Assembly (NCBI RefSeq): GCF_029227915.1
Contig: NC_079878.1
Coordinates: forward strand, 15,808,001-15,872,000
Origin: Hydractinia symbiolongicarpus
Taxonomy: Eukaryota > Cnidaria > Hydrozoa > Anthoathecata > Hydractiniidae
Direction of reading: 5' to 3'
DNA: 64,000 nucleotides
Below, one piece after another: positions 47,236-56,507 of this stretch. Position 1 is the first letter of the stretch, and the number at the start of each line of letters is the position of its first letter. The translations under genes and the position numbers were made by a program. Below the pieces are notes generated by a model. That model saw only the letters and a program-made list of their open reading frames with translations, was not told where the DNA came from and searched no databases.

Positions 47236-47811
47236 ATGCTGAAATTTGAAAACGAATTTGTTAAATCCAATATATTCTACAATTTTGCTGCTACCTTTAC
47301 AAACATCGAAGATATTAATATAGAATACCTAACGGTATCGGATGCCATGCCTGCCAATGGAGGTAAGGACAAACGATATGTGGTAGGGTACCATATACAA
47401 GATCTACAAGATCTCGTGGTTGCCTTGAGGGTAAAGACACCTAAAATATGGTCCCCGAATGGGGTGACTAAATATAATGCTAATGCATCACCGGCAATGA
47501 GCCTAGATTTCGAGGAATAACCGGACTGGGTTGCAAAATATCGTAAAATATGGTCAAAAGTCGAAGAGTTCATATCTGAGCAATTAACAACGGAACCCGT
47601 GAAAAAGGACCGTTATGTGAATGCCAAAATCCAATATTATAAGGACACAATTACCACCAAATTCCATGGTATGCCGGTACCGTATGATGAACCCTGCCAA
47701 GTCAGCGCTATTCTAGCCTTTTCGTCTGTATACGTACAAGGTAAAAACCACTACCCCCAGACACACATCACGAATGTCGGTGTAAGGACTTTAGGAAAGG
47801 ATGGCTGTTAA
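47236..47811 (+). pseudogene. Unknown ~190-residue virus-like element protein with one in-frame stop
   Basis: From ATG at 47,236 (MLKFENEFVKSNIFYNF) the frame runs to a TAA at 47,518. It then continues open in the same frame (DWVAKYRKIWSKVEEFISEQ) to 47,811. Removing the single stop would give one protein with an N-terminal beta-type domain and a C-terminal GMPVPYDEPCQVSAILAF segment. I recognise the type from cnidarian repetitive elements but know no function. The open frame extends upstream to 47,044, but that part overlaps the Cys-rich ORF. Confidence 0.4.
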
Positions 47812-47814
47812 GTG

Positions 47815-47905
47815 AGGATTAAAAACCATATATCTTATAGGCCCTGTATGGCCTATAAAATATAAACAAATTATGGCCTATAAAATATAAACAAATTAAG
47901 GCCTA
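47815..47905. repeat. Convergent gap with tandem GGCCTATAAAATATAAACAA
   Basis: The short gap between the plus-strand and minus-strand gene blocks holds two to three copies of ATGGCCTATAAAATATAAAC and AGGCCCTGTATGGCC, possibly a shared 3'-end region. Confidence 0.4.
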
Positions 47906-47908
47906 TAT

Positions 47909-48564
47909 TCAGATGGGGACTCTACATAGTGCTTGCATATTGTACAGATTGTAGTTTTTTAAAATTTCGTCCTTCCCTTCCTCTCTGCCCTTGGCAACTA
48001 GCTGGGCTCTCTCCTGTTCATTGATGGCATTTACGATCCTGTTAAAGCGCTGCCGCATTTGCTCCTTCAACAACATGTACCTTTCTTTTTCACGGCTAAT
48101 TAGGCTATACTCATGGTCACTGATAACGCCGTTTTCCATTGCTTTGCTTATCAGGTCAACAATACTGTTCAATTTGCTTTCCGCAATTAGTCTGATCCCC
48201 TCATGTTTTTTGTACTTTACACGTAGACGTTTTGAAGCATTCCGAAGACCGGCCTGCCCTATTCCGGCGGCAATCGCGAGTCCCCTCATAGCAGAAGCCA
48301 AGGGTACCCCCAAACCGGAGGCCATAGCCCCAATCCCAAGCCCCGAGGTAATCACGGATACGCCAAGCAATCCATGGTCGCAGAAGCGTACCCATGTATT
48401 GTGCATTTTAAATTTTTTCGCCAATCTATTCCTCTCCTTTATTTCATCCCAGAGATATTGTTCTATCTCCTCTATTTTTTTAACCTGAAAATTTGACCCT
48501 CATCCTGATCAGAGATCTGTGCAGGTGCACTCGGTAAACTCGGATAAAGTTTGCTGATATCCAT
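47909..48564 (-). pseudogene. Gly/Ala-rich plus coiled-coil structural-type protein, one frameshift
   Basis: Starts with ATG at 48,564 (MDISKLYPSLPSAPAQISD). After a shift at an A7 run (48,475-48,481) it continues through a basic stretch (AKKFKMHNTWVRF), a long hydrophobic Gly/Ala segment (VSVITSGLGIGAMASGLGV and LASAMRGLAIAAGIG) and a charged helical tail (SKLNSIVDLISKAM, SREKERYMLLKEQMRQRF). It may be a membrane- or virion-associated protein. I recall similar proteins repeated in cnidarian genomes. The single shift could be a homopolymer error. Confidence 0.45.
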
Positions 48565-48574
48565 CTTTATTCTA

Positions 48575-49290
48575 TCAGCAAATGCATCGTGATGTCAAAA
48601 ACGTGACGTTCTTCTCATGATGGTACACATCTGTCAGCATAAACTCAAGACCGTCAGTAGACCCCTTTAAGGGAAGGTATACAGGGGTATCAAAGGTCCA
48701 TGCCAGCATGTCTCCCCATATGTTCAATTCTTTAGTGGGAAGCAAGGCCAGAATTTTAGACTTTTTGCCATCCAGTCGTCTTCATCTAATTGTGGACAAA
48801 AAGTTTTTCAAAACAACCAGTTTGATTTTATCTTCCGCCTGGCTGTTGATAATTGCCGCGATATCCTCGATTTTGTACAAGCCATTCATAATCTCAATTC
48901 GAGTCATCCTCTGGTCAGCTCCTACTTTACGTATTGTGATAGCCTTCACCAACCGTGAGTCTACAGTAGGCATTTTTCAAAACAAACAGTTTGATTTTAT
49001 CTTCCACTTGGCTGTTGATAATTGCAGCGATATCCTCGATTTTGTACAAGCCATTCATAATCTCAATTCGAGTCACCCTCTGGCCGGGTCCCACTTTACG
49101 TATAGTGATATCGTTGTTGCTATATAGGTTCAACCATGCAGGCCTAATAGATATCATTTTGAGGGCTATACGGGTGTCCTGTCCCAGGTAGTCTTCGAAT
49201 ATGGTAGGTTTGTCGATGTCTGTAATAAACAGTTGTCTTCTAACAAGAAAAGGAATGAATATATACCAATACGACCATTCGGCAAAGTAT
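48575..49290 (-). pseudogene. Structural-type protein with a 170-bp internal tandem duplication
   Basis: The minus-strand frame holds FEDYLGQDTRIALKMISI, SNNDITIRKVGPGQRVTRIE and IMNGLYKIEDIAAIINSQ. The part from about IRKVG to VLKN is then repeated (48,804-48,973 against 48,974-49,143; the second version reads KVGADQRMTRIE). A tail in another frame near 48,590-48,770 reads NIWGDMLAWTF and LEFMLTDVYHHEKNVTFL. It directly precedes the 47,909-48,564 gene on the same strand. Role unknown. Confidence 0.4.
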
Positions 49291-49302
49291 AAAAGTAACA
49301 GG

Positions 49303-49765
49303 GGTGAATGGCCACTTGGTGTAACCAGCCTGGAGCATCAGGATCTGTACGTGAGTACAGACTCCCATATTTCTGTTGCATTCCCGGAGTTTACCAAGTA
49401 TGCCAACAAGGTTCCAACAACCTACCTCAATGACCCTGTTAGTGTGAATTGGAAAGGGCAGGCATTAGGCTACTGGAACATCCATGTCATACTGCTAAAA
49501 CACCTATATATATCCCAAAGCATGACACGCACCCTATACCTCCAAAGCATACACACCCCTTATACCCGATCATACCATACAGGCCATACCATCCATACCT
49601 CCCGTCTCCACAACATCGTCTCCCATACCCGAACAACCCCCACAAAATCAACATGAGGATGCCAAGGCCTCAATAATCACCATAGGGGTAGGCATCATAC
49701 TGGCCTATATATGGTTACGAAAAAAACAAGGGCTTATTTCACATATAGTACTACAAGCCCGGCAG
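49303..49765 (+). pseudogene. Proline-rich single-pass membrane protein, frame-broken
   Basis: In the third frame at about 49,575-49,750: a Pro/Ser/Thr-rich run (IPSIPPVSTTSSPIPEQPP), then DAKASIITIGVGIILAYIWL, a clear transmembrane helix followed by RKK. This suggests an extracellular proline-rich stalk and a short cytoplasmic tail. Open frames upstream (49,201-49,500) may be its earlier part. The gene converges with the minus-strand membrane protein at 49,734. Confidence 0.35.
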
Positions 49766-50800
49766 CTCCCATATACAGATGTTTGGCTGCATATGTAACG
49801 ATGGTTGACGCTACCCTCAGAAGGAAAGAGACAACTGTACCTATAATACCCGGCAATGCCGCACCTGCTTCACCTGCTAGATATTTCAGGAAATTTCCAA
49901 GCCTCTCGAGTTGCTTCTGCACAAACCCTTTTTCACCACCCCGCGGTTCCCTCCGCAGCACCTGCTGCCGCACCACCTACTCCTGTAACAGCAGGGACAA
50001 TGGTGGAAATTAGTAGACCTACAGCAGAGACGATGCTGGCCAGTGTAAGACCCTGCTCCCAAAAAAGGATCCTAAGCTTCTCTAGCAAAGGCATGTTATC
50101 CCCAGCAATTTTCATCAACTCAGACTTAATATCCCTCAAATGGTTAAAAGCCTTGGAGAAAAGTAAACCATGCCTAGCCATTCATCCTTTCTATCCTCCT
50201 TCAATTTTGCGATCTCCTTCTCAAGCTCAGCAATATCCTGAAGCCTTCGCACACCGGCCTTCTGCTTCTTAAGTTCTTTCAGCCTACCCTCTGCCGTACT
50301 TATTTTACTGTTATATTTGTTTATTTTTTCTTTCACCTTCCTTATTTTACCCCGCAAATTTTCAATCTCCGATTTAAGGGCTCTTATATTAATCTCCTCC
50401 TCCTGTCATACGCCTCCATCTCCATCACCTCGGGCCTTATCAAAAGGGTCCTCTCATCATCCCCATCCCTATTCATAAGGATATTAACATCACGGATAAG
50501 ATTCTGGGTCTCTGTCCTACTACCTTGGTTAAGTGTCTGATAGTCATCAAAGCCTATCGCTTTGATGCGTGTAGTGCCTAGCCTACTCTGAAGCTGTTTT
50601 ACAGTTGGAAAATTACCATCCTGCAACGTCAGTACTACTTCCAGTAGTGATCTCTTCCCCGTCACAATTTTTTTATAATAAGTTCACTCTTCTCACCCAT
50701 TCGGAACCTATCGTAATGCATTGCATTGGGCGTCATACCCAGCCCATTTTTAAGATTCGTGTACAGGCTATCAACCTTCGATTTAAAAAATAGGGTCTCG
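49734..50800 (-). pseudogene. Multi-pass membrane protein with N-terminal coiled coil, several frameshifts
   Basis: Reading down from about 50,800: LYTNLKNGLGMTPNAMHYDR, a shift at an A7 run (50,668-50,674), QDGNFPTVKQLQSRLGTTRI, a coiled coil (RLKELKKQKAGVRRLQDIAE), then LRILFWEQGLTLASIVSAVG and GFVQKQLERLGNFLKYLAGE, then two further hydrophobic segments (ALPGIIGTVVSFLLRV, MGAAGLVVLYVK). Three or four membrane helices are apparent. Four ORF pieces in different frames form one gene. I recall relatives in cnidarian repetitive elements. Function unknown, possibly virion-associated. Confidence 0.45.
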
Positions 50801-50802
50801 GG

Positions 50803-51423
50803 CGCAACAGCCAAGGCAGCTGATGCTACATATAAGATTAGTAATTTTAGACTTGAATTTGATAAAATTACTAATGAAGGCCTGGCAAGTGCAATGATGT
50901 CCCGATAATCGAGACTTGCCCTACACTATGAAAGGGTACTCAGAATGAAGGTGCTTACTATCTCTAAGGCCGACACAAGCTATAATTTACAGATCGACTC
51001 ACCATCAAAATCGTTCAAGGGCGTACTGCTACTGTTTTTAGACCCTGAAAAAGTGAAACCCTATGCCGGTGTTAACGAAACGTTTTACAACCCAAAAATC
51101 GAGAAGATCAGCGTGAAGGTGGAAGGGGAGCCAAATGAATTATACAGCCATGCCATGCTCCCAAAAGACCACCTTGAGCAAATCATCAACATATTTGGCA
51201 GACGCGGGAACTCCAATGTAACCATAGGGCAGTTTTTTAATGACCCATATACCCTGCTTGTGGCTTCCGGCGCTCCCCCGATGACATACTACATGGTAGT
51301 GGAAGGACCCTACATATCACCAAAGAAGCCGATGGAACTGGGGATTTTAAATGTTATGTGTACTTATTGCAGGACGCCCGATTAAACATTCTGGATGGTA
51401 GATTGGACCGTGTGGAGTATTAA
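50803..51423 (+). pseudogene. C-terminal fragment of a capsid-type protein, one stop and one frameshift
   Basis: From about 50,803: DATYKISNFRLEFDKI, an in-frame TAA at 50,906-50,908, then an open frame with SPSKSFKGVLLLFLD, NPKIEKISVKVEGEPNELYS and ITIGQFF-like (NVTIGQFFNDPYTLL). A shift near 51,250-51,320 moves the reading to FKCYVYLLQDARLNIL, ending with TAA at 51,421-51,423. The beta-rich pattern and terminal block match proteins I associate with double-jelly-roll-type capsid proteins of elements in cnidarian genomes. The N-terminal part is absent: at its 5' side it abuts the start of an opposite-strand gene, implying rearrangement. Confidence 0.4.
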
Positions 51424-51654
51424 ATGACCACAACTCGTATTTGTCCTCCTGGGGCAAAAACAAGTTAATATGGATGGAAAATATAAGCGTCAAAAATGTA
51501 AGCACATTTTATCTTTGGACAAGTTTAGGATCGAGGTAAATGGTCAACTAACTAACTATTTAGGATTTCGTTATTGTTTATATAAATAATTAAATTGAGG
51601 TTTAATAAAATATTAGATAAAATATTTAATTTAATATTTAATTTAGTAATAGGC

Positions 51655-51900
51655 GCAACGATGCGCTGCGCGATGTTTTCGCCGCTGTGCCGAAGTCGCG
51701 AAGCACTGTAAATAAGTATCAAAAAAAGTTTTTAGTTTTTAGCGCAAAGTTACGCTGCGCAATATATTTGCCACTGCGCCTAATTCGCGAAGCACTGTAA
51801 ATAAGTATCAAAAAATATTTATTTAGCTTTTAGCGCAACTTTAGGCTGCGCAATAGTTTGCCACTGCGCCGAAGCCGTGAAGTGCTGCAAATAATTATTA
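51655..51900. repeat. Three tandem copies of the GC-rich satellite-like repeat
   Basis: GCGCAA...GCTGCGC(G/A)AT(G/A)TTTTCGCC followed by CGCGAAGCACTGTAAATAAG recurs three times with a period of about 85-100 bp. Related to the units at 38 and 42 kb. Confidence 0.6.
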
Positions 51901-53140
51901 AAAGTTTTATTTAAAGGCACGTAATCACCCTGTAGGCAACTTTTTTTGAGGTGCCTATTTTATTGTAAAAATAGAAAGATATATATACATGAGAAAACAT
52001 TATCCTGAAAATTTTATTGAAAACTGACAACCAGAACATGTTCAAATGTTTCATAGAAATAGCAAACTCAACCGAATTTACCTTCGCCTACAGAACCGCC
52101 ATTACATTTCATTGCAAGAATCATGTGATAATAAACGCACGGCAAAATCGATCACATGGTTGCAAAAATAATGAATGAGGGAGAGCATCTGTAGCTGTGT
52201 TTCCATCGTAATGCTTTTATTAATGTATCAACAAAGTTCCGAACATGATAAATCAGATAAATCAATCGAAATTTTTGTGTTATTCTTTATTATTTAAACG
52301 TTTTAACTTACTGATATCAGACTTCTTTGCAACAACGACCCCTTCTTGTTGTTGTTTCTGAAGATAGCTTTGCCTCGCTAGCTGTCTTACTTTTTGATTA
52401 TATTCCTTTGTTTAAACAGTTAGTCGTTTCCTTATGGAGACAGTATCAGATCTAGACAATTAGAATACCTAAATTTCCAGAATTTCCTCTTTCATGCTCT
52501 TAATTTTATTATCTCCATAATGCTTCAACTATCTTCAGCTATCACAATGGGCATTCTCCCGCATTGGTTTTTTTGGCTTATAATATGAAATAATGCCGGC
52601 CAAGCTAATAAAAAAAGAAAGAGCGTGATGAGCATTAATTATCATAATTAATAACCACGAGGCAATGCTGTGATTTCTTCTTTTCGTTTTGTTTTGTCTG
52701 TAGTCTCCAAAAACAATGGCGAATAGAATAGAAGAAAATTAAAACTAAGTGGAGAAAGTGATACGGATGTTTTTACGCGTGGCCATTTTTTTAAACAGAA
52801 CCAAAATTTCTTTCTACTTTTTGCCATGTTTTACAAAGAAAAACAAGCCAAAAAGAACAGCGTGAACGGAGCCTAGTATAATGGCGATTTTAGCGCATTT
52901 AAAGATAATTTAAAGATAAGGCCGTTTGTTTACCTACGGTTTCATACGAACATTTTGCGACGACATGCTTATTAGACGAGAATAAGAGATCAACAATATC
53001 GTTAAATATGACGGCTGAAAAACAACAGCAATAAATTCAAGATATGGAAGTACTGTTATTTCCATTTCTAGTAGGTTTTATATCCTCAAATTTTCAGGAA
53101 AGTCTTAACTATGTCTGAACTTTAAAATAAATATAAAAAA
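51900..53140. other. Intronic DNA, one weak exon candidate
   Basis: Mostly featureless. On the minus strand at about 52,317-52,410 an open stretch (YNQKVRQLARQSYLQKQQQE) ends at a GATATCA|GTAAGT donor-like site. Its length would not keep the CARF frame, so it is not taken as an exon of that gene. Confidence 0.3.
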
Positions 53141-53224
53141 TGTATATGTTAATTTTTTTCGATAAGGGTGATTAAGCTCCTTTAATGTTCTGCGCAACAA
53201 TGAAATAACTAATACAAAAATAAT

Positions 53225-53360
53225 TTAGCGCAACAATGCGCTTTGCAATGGTTTCGCCGCTGCGGCGAAGTCGTGAAGCGAGGTTAACAGTTATGAAACT
53301 TTTATATGCCGTAAAAATAAAATTTATAATGCGCTACGATGCGCAGCGGCGAAACTATTG
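53225..53360. repeat. Satellite-like repeat unit
   Basis: GCGCAACAATGCGCTTTGCA then TGGTTTCGCCGCTGCGGCGAAGTCGTGAAGCG, and further GCGC...GCGCAGCGGCGAAAC. Same GC-rich family as at 38, 42 and 51.7 kb. The 70-codon frame here is a repeat artefact. Confidence 0.55.
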
Positions 53361-53533
53361 TGCAAATTGCCGTCCCTGTGACTTTAATGAAAGGCTGTTA
53401 ACGATGTTCAAAGATGTATGGTACATCAGCATTTTGACCAGAAAATAAAGTTAATATTGTTCATATGATGGCTTTTGGTAATAGAAAAATCAAATATTGT
53501 TAGTAATATGCATATATTTAACTTTTTACATAC

Positions 53534-53639
53534 CTCCAAAACTTCGGCTTCTGCTGGACAGCCAACTTTTACAGTTTGCCCATTTCGTGAAGACTTACAC
53601 TGTCCTTTTCTACTGTTACGTCTCTCGATCCCACCCAAC
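53534..53639 (-). CDS. CARF-type protein, exon 2 (copy 1)
   Basis: 106 bp between acceptor ATTCCAG (before 53,639) and donor GGAG|GTATGT (after 53,534). It enters at phase 2 and leaves at phase 0. It encodes LGGIERRNSRKGQCKSSRNG then QTVKVGCPAEAEVLE. The ...RK...K-x-G-C-P-A... pattern is the zinc-binding core expected after a conserved YFGC in CARF/FAR1-like domains. Its phase 0 end joins cleanly to the exon at 36,925. Confidence 0.65.
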
Positions 53640-53716
53640 CTGGAATTCAAGTCGAGTTAAAAATAGAAAAAAAAAAGAGCAAAACAAAAGAAAAAACAAA
53701 CAAACAAACAAGAGAC

Positions 53717-54321
53717 CTGCATCCAAAGTACTTTCTATCTACGGTAACAAATGGTACACCATCAAAAGGTACCAGTGGCAACCTACTCCAACGTGGTGTA
53801 CCCTTTAAAATACGGCCCAACACGGCACCTTCCTCAGAATTATCTGCAAATTTATAAAAGCGGTCACTGCTTCTAACAGAAAATGATGTCATAGTTGAGG
53901 ACTGAAAGCTTTCCCATAAACATAGAAACGCCTTCTCCCCTTCTACATAACCACGGATTCGGCCTTCGTTAACATATTCAAATTTAGTTAGTAAGGATAT
54001 CCAAGCAACATCTGCAGCATTTAATTCCAATGTAGCCTCTTCCATGTTTGCATTGTCTTTTAATTTATTCTCAACTTCACTAGGAGGCTCAGCTATATCA
54101 CCTTTGATATGTTCTGCTATATATTCACTAGCTACTTCTCCTGGTATTATGCCATCTGTGTGTTCACATAGTGCACTTAACACCTCAGTTTCTTCGTTTT
54201 GAATGATAAGAGAAAGAACTTCAGATTCTTTTTGAGTCAGTGCTTGCTGCAGTGTGACATGTATGGTTGTTGTTCCTTCAGCTTGTTCACATTCTGTCTT
54301 CATTTCTCCTTCTGCTTCCAT
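53717..54321 (-). CDS. CARF-type protein, exon 1 (copy 1)
   Basis: First in-frame ATG is at 54,321 (MEAEGEMKTECEQAEG). The donor TTTGGATGCAG|GTCTCT leaves at phase 2. The N-terminal 120 residues are acidic. The domain begins around TSFSVRSSDRFYKFAD, passes GRILKGTPRWSRLPLVPFDG and VPFVTVDRKYFGC, where a zinc-binding Cys would sit. Exons 1, 2 and the exon at 36,925-35,819 make an uninterrupted 605-codon frame. The family's human member binds a calcium-response element in a neurotrophin promoter; whether this protein is a transcription factor or derives from a transposon is open. A TTG in frame 18 bases upstream is not favoured. Confidence 0.65.
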
Positions 54322-54499
54322 TAATATTCTAACCTCCAAAATATAAAAAAATCTATATATAACTTAAAGGGAACCCGAGGTATAAAATGATGTTGGACTT
54401 GTATTATAGAGCTTAAAAAGTTGGTTAGCAAGTCTTTTTAAAATTTTTAAAAAGCTCTTTTCGTTCTCAAGAGATTCACATTTAAAGGATTTTAGATTT

Positions 54500-54655
54500 A
54501 ATTATGCTGCATTAATTATGATGTCATATTTAAGCAATAGCAAAATTGGCATTTTTGTCATCAGTAATTTAAGACCTGTTAAGGGATGTGTATTTAAAAT
54601 TTATCAATGCATAGATATTATAAAGGTGAATTGATTAACATAATTTTTTTTGCCA
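54500..54655. repeat. Dispersed repeat, also inverted at 61.3 kb
   Basis: ATTATGCTGCATTAATTATG...AGACCTGTTAAGGGAT...CATAGATATTATAAAGGTGA is present again at 58,730-58,885 (duplication). It occurs in reverse complement, more diverged, at about 61,320-61,480. Confidence 0.6.
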
Positions 54656-54865
54656 AAACTATTAGTTTTCCTCGTCTCCTCTCCAAGAACAATCCACCTT
54701 TGAACTTCCGCTTCTTTGCAGAAACCAACATATCTTCCATCAAGACTAGGGTACTATTGACGTATCCTTTCCACAACACAAGAGGGTATGACATGATGTA
54801 CACCTATTCCCAATCTTGTGTGAATGAACCAACAAAACTGGCGGTATGCTGCATATCTGTAAGAC
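54605..54865 (-). pseudogene. P2X7 C-terminal-like domain, exon C (copy 1), with an in-frame stop
   Basis: The acceptor TTCATTTTAG precedes 54,865. It encodes [34 protein letters not shown], then a TAG at 54,754-54,756, and YPSLDGRYVGF. The order A-Y-R-x-F...G...I-P-S-C...I-R...P...G-x-Y-x-G-F is that of the cysteine-rich cytoplasmic 'ballast' domain of the P2X7 receptor, also found alone in many invertebrate proteins, where it probably binds zinc. The stop lies between the conserved IR and P, so this copy is likely non-functional. Confidence 0.6.
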
Positions 54866-54936
54866 CTAAAATGAAACATTGAATATGTCAAATTTTTTTA
54901 ATAGAACGAATTACACTAGGAGATATAAAGATGTAC

Positions 54937-55059
54937 TTGTTGAGTACATTATCCCTGTTAGATAATCCTCGACTCTCTCTATCATGCAGCGCAAACACAG
55001 ATTATTTTTCAGTAAAACTAGTGGTTCAAAGTCTGGGTAAAGCAATGTGCAATTTCTCT
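54937..55059 (-). pseudogene. P2X7 C-terminal-like domain, exon B (copy 1)
   Basis: Acceptor TTATAG before 55,059; phase fits exon A. Encodes NCTLLYPDFEPLVLLKNNLC and ERVEDYLTGIMYS. The likely donor (ACAA|GTACAT at 54,937) does not join exon C in the right phase, another sign of decay, or of a mis-placed site. Confidence 0.45.
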
Positions 55060-55085
55060 CTATAACGAAAAATGATATGTCTTAC

Positions 55086-55152
55086 CATTCAAATGAGCAT
55101 ATTTTATCTCATTGAGTTCTTGGCAACAAATACATTCCCTCTCAGTTGGCAT
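55086..55152 (-). pseudogene. P2X7 C-terminal-like domain, exon A (copy 1)
   Basis: Encodes MPTERECICCQELNEIKYAH, the C-x-C-C zinc-ligand segment of the domain, and ends at a strong donor GAATG|GTAAGAC. The 5' side runs at once into the foldback transposon at 55,157. More of this domain's upstream part (a WLYHCP-type segment) appears to lie beyond the transposon near 57,320-57,370, so the exon seems split by the insertion. Confidence 0.5.
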
Positions 55153-55670
55153 CACACCCAGCCGGCACAAAGAGCTCTAAAAGACATCTTTTAGACATTT
55201 CTGAAAGACATCTTTTTTAGCCCTGATTTTTCCGTCTATAATGCATCTTTTTAAGCGTCTAAAAGAGGTCTTTTTAAAGGTGCATTTTAAAAGATCTATT
55301 TTAGACATCCTTTAGACGTTTTTAAGAAATTGTTTACGACGCGTCTTATTAAAGACGTCTTTTAGACCTTTTACAGATGTAGAAGCGACTAAAATGCATC
55401 TTTAATGCAACTTTTTAAATACACCTTTAGAAAGACACCTTTTATCTATCTTTAAGACGGTTTTTCTTGATTTTTCTTGATTTTTATTTAACTTTTTAGA
55501 AAAAATAGGCATTTTATAAAATAAATTTAAGACATTTTTGTATGTTAACGTTGAAACGTACATTATTAATAAATTGCAGAAATAAGATATCAAAGACGAC
55601 AAATATTTTGCGATTAAAATATTTTAAACTTTTTATATGAAATTCGTATTGACACTCTAAACAATAAATA

Positions 55671-55784
55671 TCTATGTTATAATGGCCGTAAATGTCTGTC
55701 CGTCTGTCTGTCTGTCTGTCACGCAAAATGGTAGCTTAGCTGCGACGGGCAAACCCGTGGATTTTTACATGGGCTAACGACTAG
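55671..55784 (+). mobile_element. Mini Helitron-like element f (114 bp)
   Basis: A|TCTATGTTATAATGGCCG, (GTCT)n, CGCAAAATGGTAGCTTAGCT, hairpin around CCCGTGGATTTTTACATGGG, CTAG|T. Same family as 581-2859. Confidence 0.7.
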
Positions 55785-55837
55785 TATTTTACAATTACAG
55801 TAAGCAAATATAACCGGAAATAAATAAAAAAATATTA

Positions 55838-55946
55838 TCTATATTATAATGCCTGTATACGTCTGTACGTCTGTCTGTCTGCCATGCAAAATGGTAGCTT
55901 AGCTGCAAAGGACAAAACCGTGGATTTTTCCACGGCTAACGACTAG
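55838..55946 (+). mobile_element. Mini Helitron-like element g (109 bp)
   Basis: A|TCTATATTATAATGCCTG, (GTCT)n, ATGCAAAATGGTAGCTTAGC, hairpin CCGTGGATTTTTCCACGG, CTAG|T. The about 50 bp after element f (ATTTTACAATTACAGTAAGC...) is repeated after element g, so element plus flank was duplicated. Confidence 0.7.
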
Positions 55947-56387
55947 TATTTTACATTACAGTAAGCAAATATAACCAGAAATAAATAAAAAAATATTATT
56001 TATAATAAACACTATACAATAAAATCATTCATATTCATATTTACAAATTCTAATTATTAAAATAATCTAAATTATGAATTCTACCTATTAACTTATCCAT
56101 GCGTAGAGATGTACACTAATTTCTATGTCAGTTTTTAAATAAACCATGCTATTTAAAGCATAAATTGGTACTCTAATCAAAAAAATCTTAAGCATGTTAA
56201 GCTTAGGCCATAGGAAAGAATCACTTTAAAAATTCTGTGAAAATTACTAGTAGTTGAAATTCGTCATAAAGCTTGCAAGGCCAAAATAAACAAAATAAAT
56301 ATTGGAAATAATAAAGAAGATTAAATGTATATATGCTATTCATAAATGAGTTAAGTCGAAAGGGCTTTTCCTTTGTGTTTATTTATA

Positions 56388-56507
56388 CATTTAATGTACC
56401 CCTTATGTCTCTGATCCTGTGACTGGGAGTGTTTCGCAGCTTGGTCCCAATTATGCGTTGCATTTCTTGCTCATTTGCATCTTTCCAACGCTTGTTGACA
56501 GATTCTA
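56388..56507 (-). CDS. Exon-like piece inside the foldback transposon
   Basis: The acceptor TATTTCTCTTTAG (before about 56,505) is followed by an open frame SVNKRWKDANEQEMQRIIGT, KLRNTPSHRIRDIRGTLN. Charged and helical, no recognised domain. Present only in copy 1: it is inside the 606 bp missing from copy 2. It could be a captured host exon or a transposon gene remnant. Confidence 0.3.

Larger units (their letters stand above)
45720..51430. mobile_element. Decayed virus-like element (Polinton/adintovirus-like in character), rearranged
   Basis: A 5.7 kb stretch that differs from its surroundings: higher GC, compact and overlapping small ORFs on both strands, short intergenic gaps, no introns. 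It encodes repeat proteins, small cysteine and membrane proteins, two Gly/Ala-rich or coiled-coil structural-type proteins, and a fragment that I take as the C-terminal part of a capsid-type protein. No polymerase, integrase, protease or packaging ATPase is seen in this stretch. Nearly every frame is broken by stops or shifts. It lies in the large intron of the CARF-type gene. The label is an inference from gene character, not from a database match. Confidence 0.45.

Noticed and set aside
47991-48488. A 165-codon plus-strand ORF
   Set aside because: Antisense shadow of the Gly/Ala-rich coiled-coil protein on the minus strand, whose composition and family resemblance are better.
52317-52410. 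An internal CARF exon between 53.5 and 36.9 kb
   Set aside because: It has a donor-like GTAAGT but weak acceptor context, and its length would break the otherwise perfect phase match between exons 2 and 3.
53236-53448. A 70-codon plus-strand gene (and its copy at 57,465)
   Set aside because: Built on the GC-rich satellite-like repeat that also occurs at 38, 42 and 51.7 kb.
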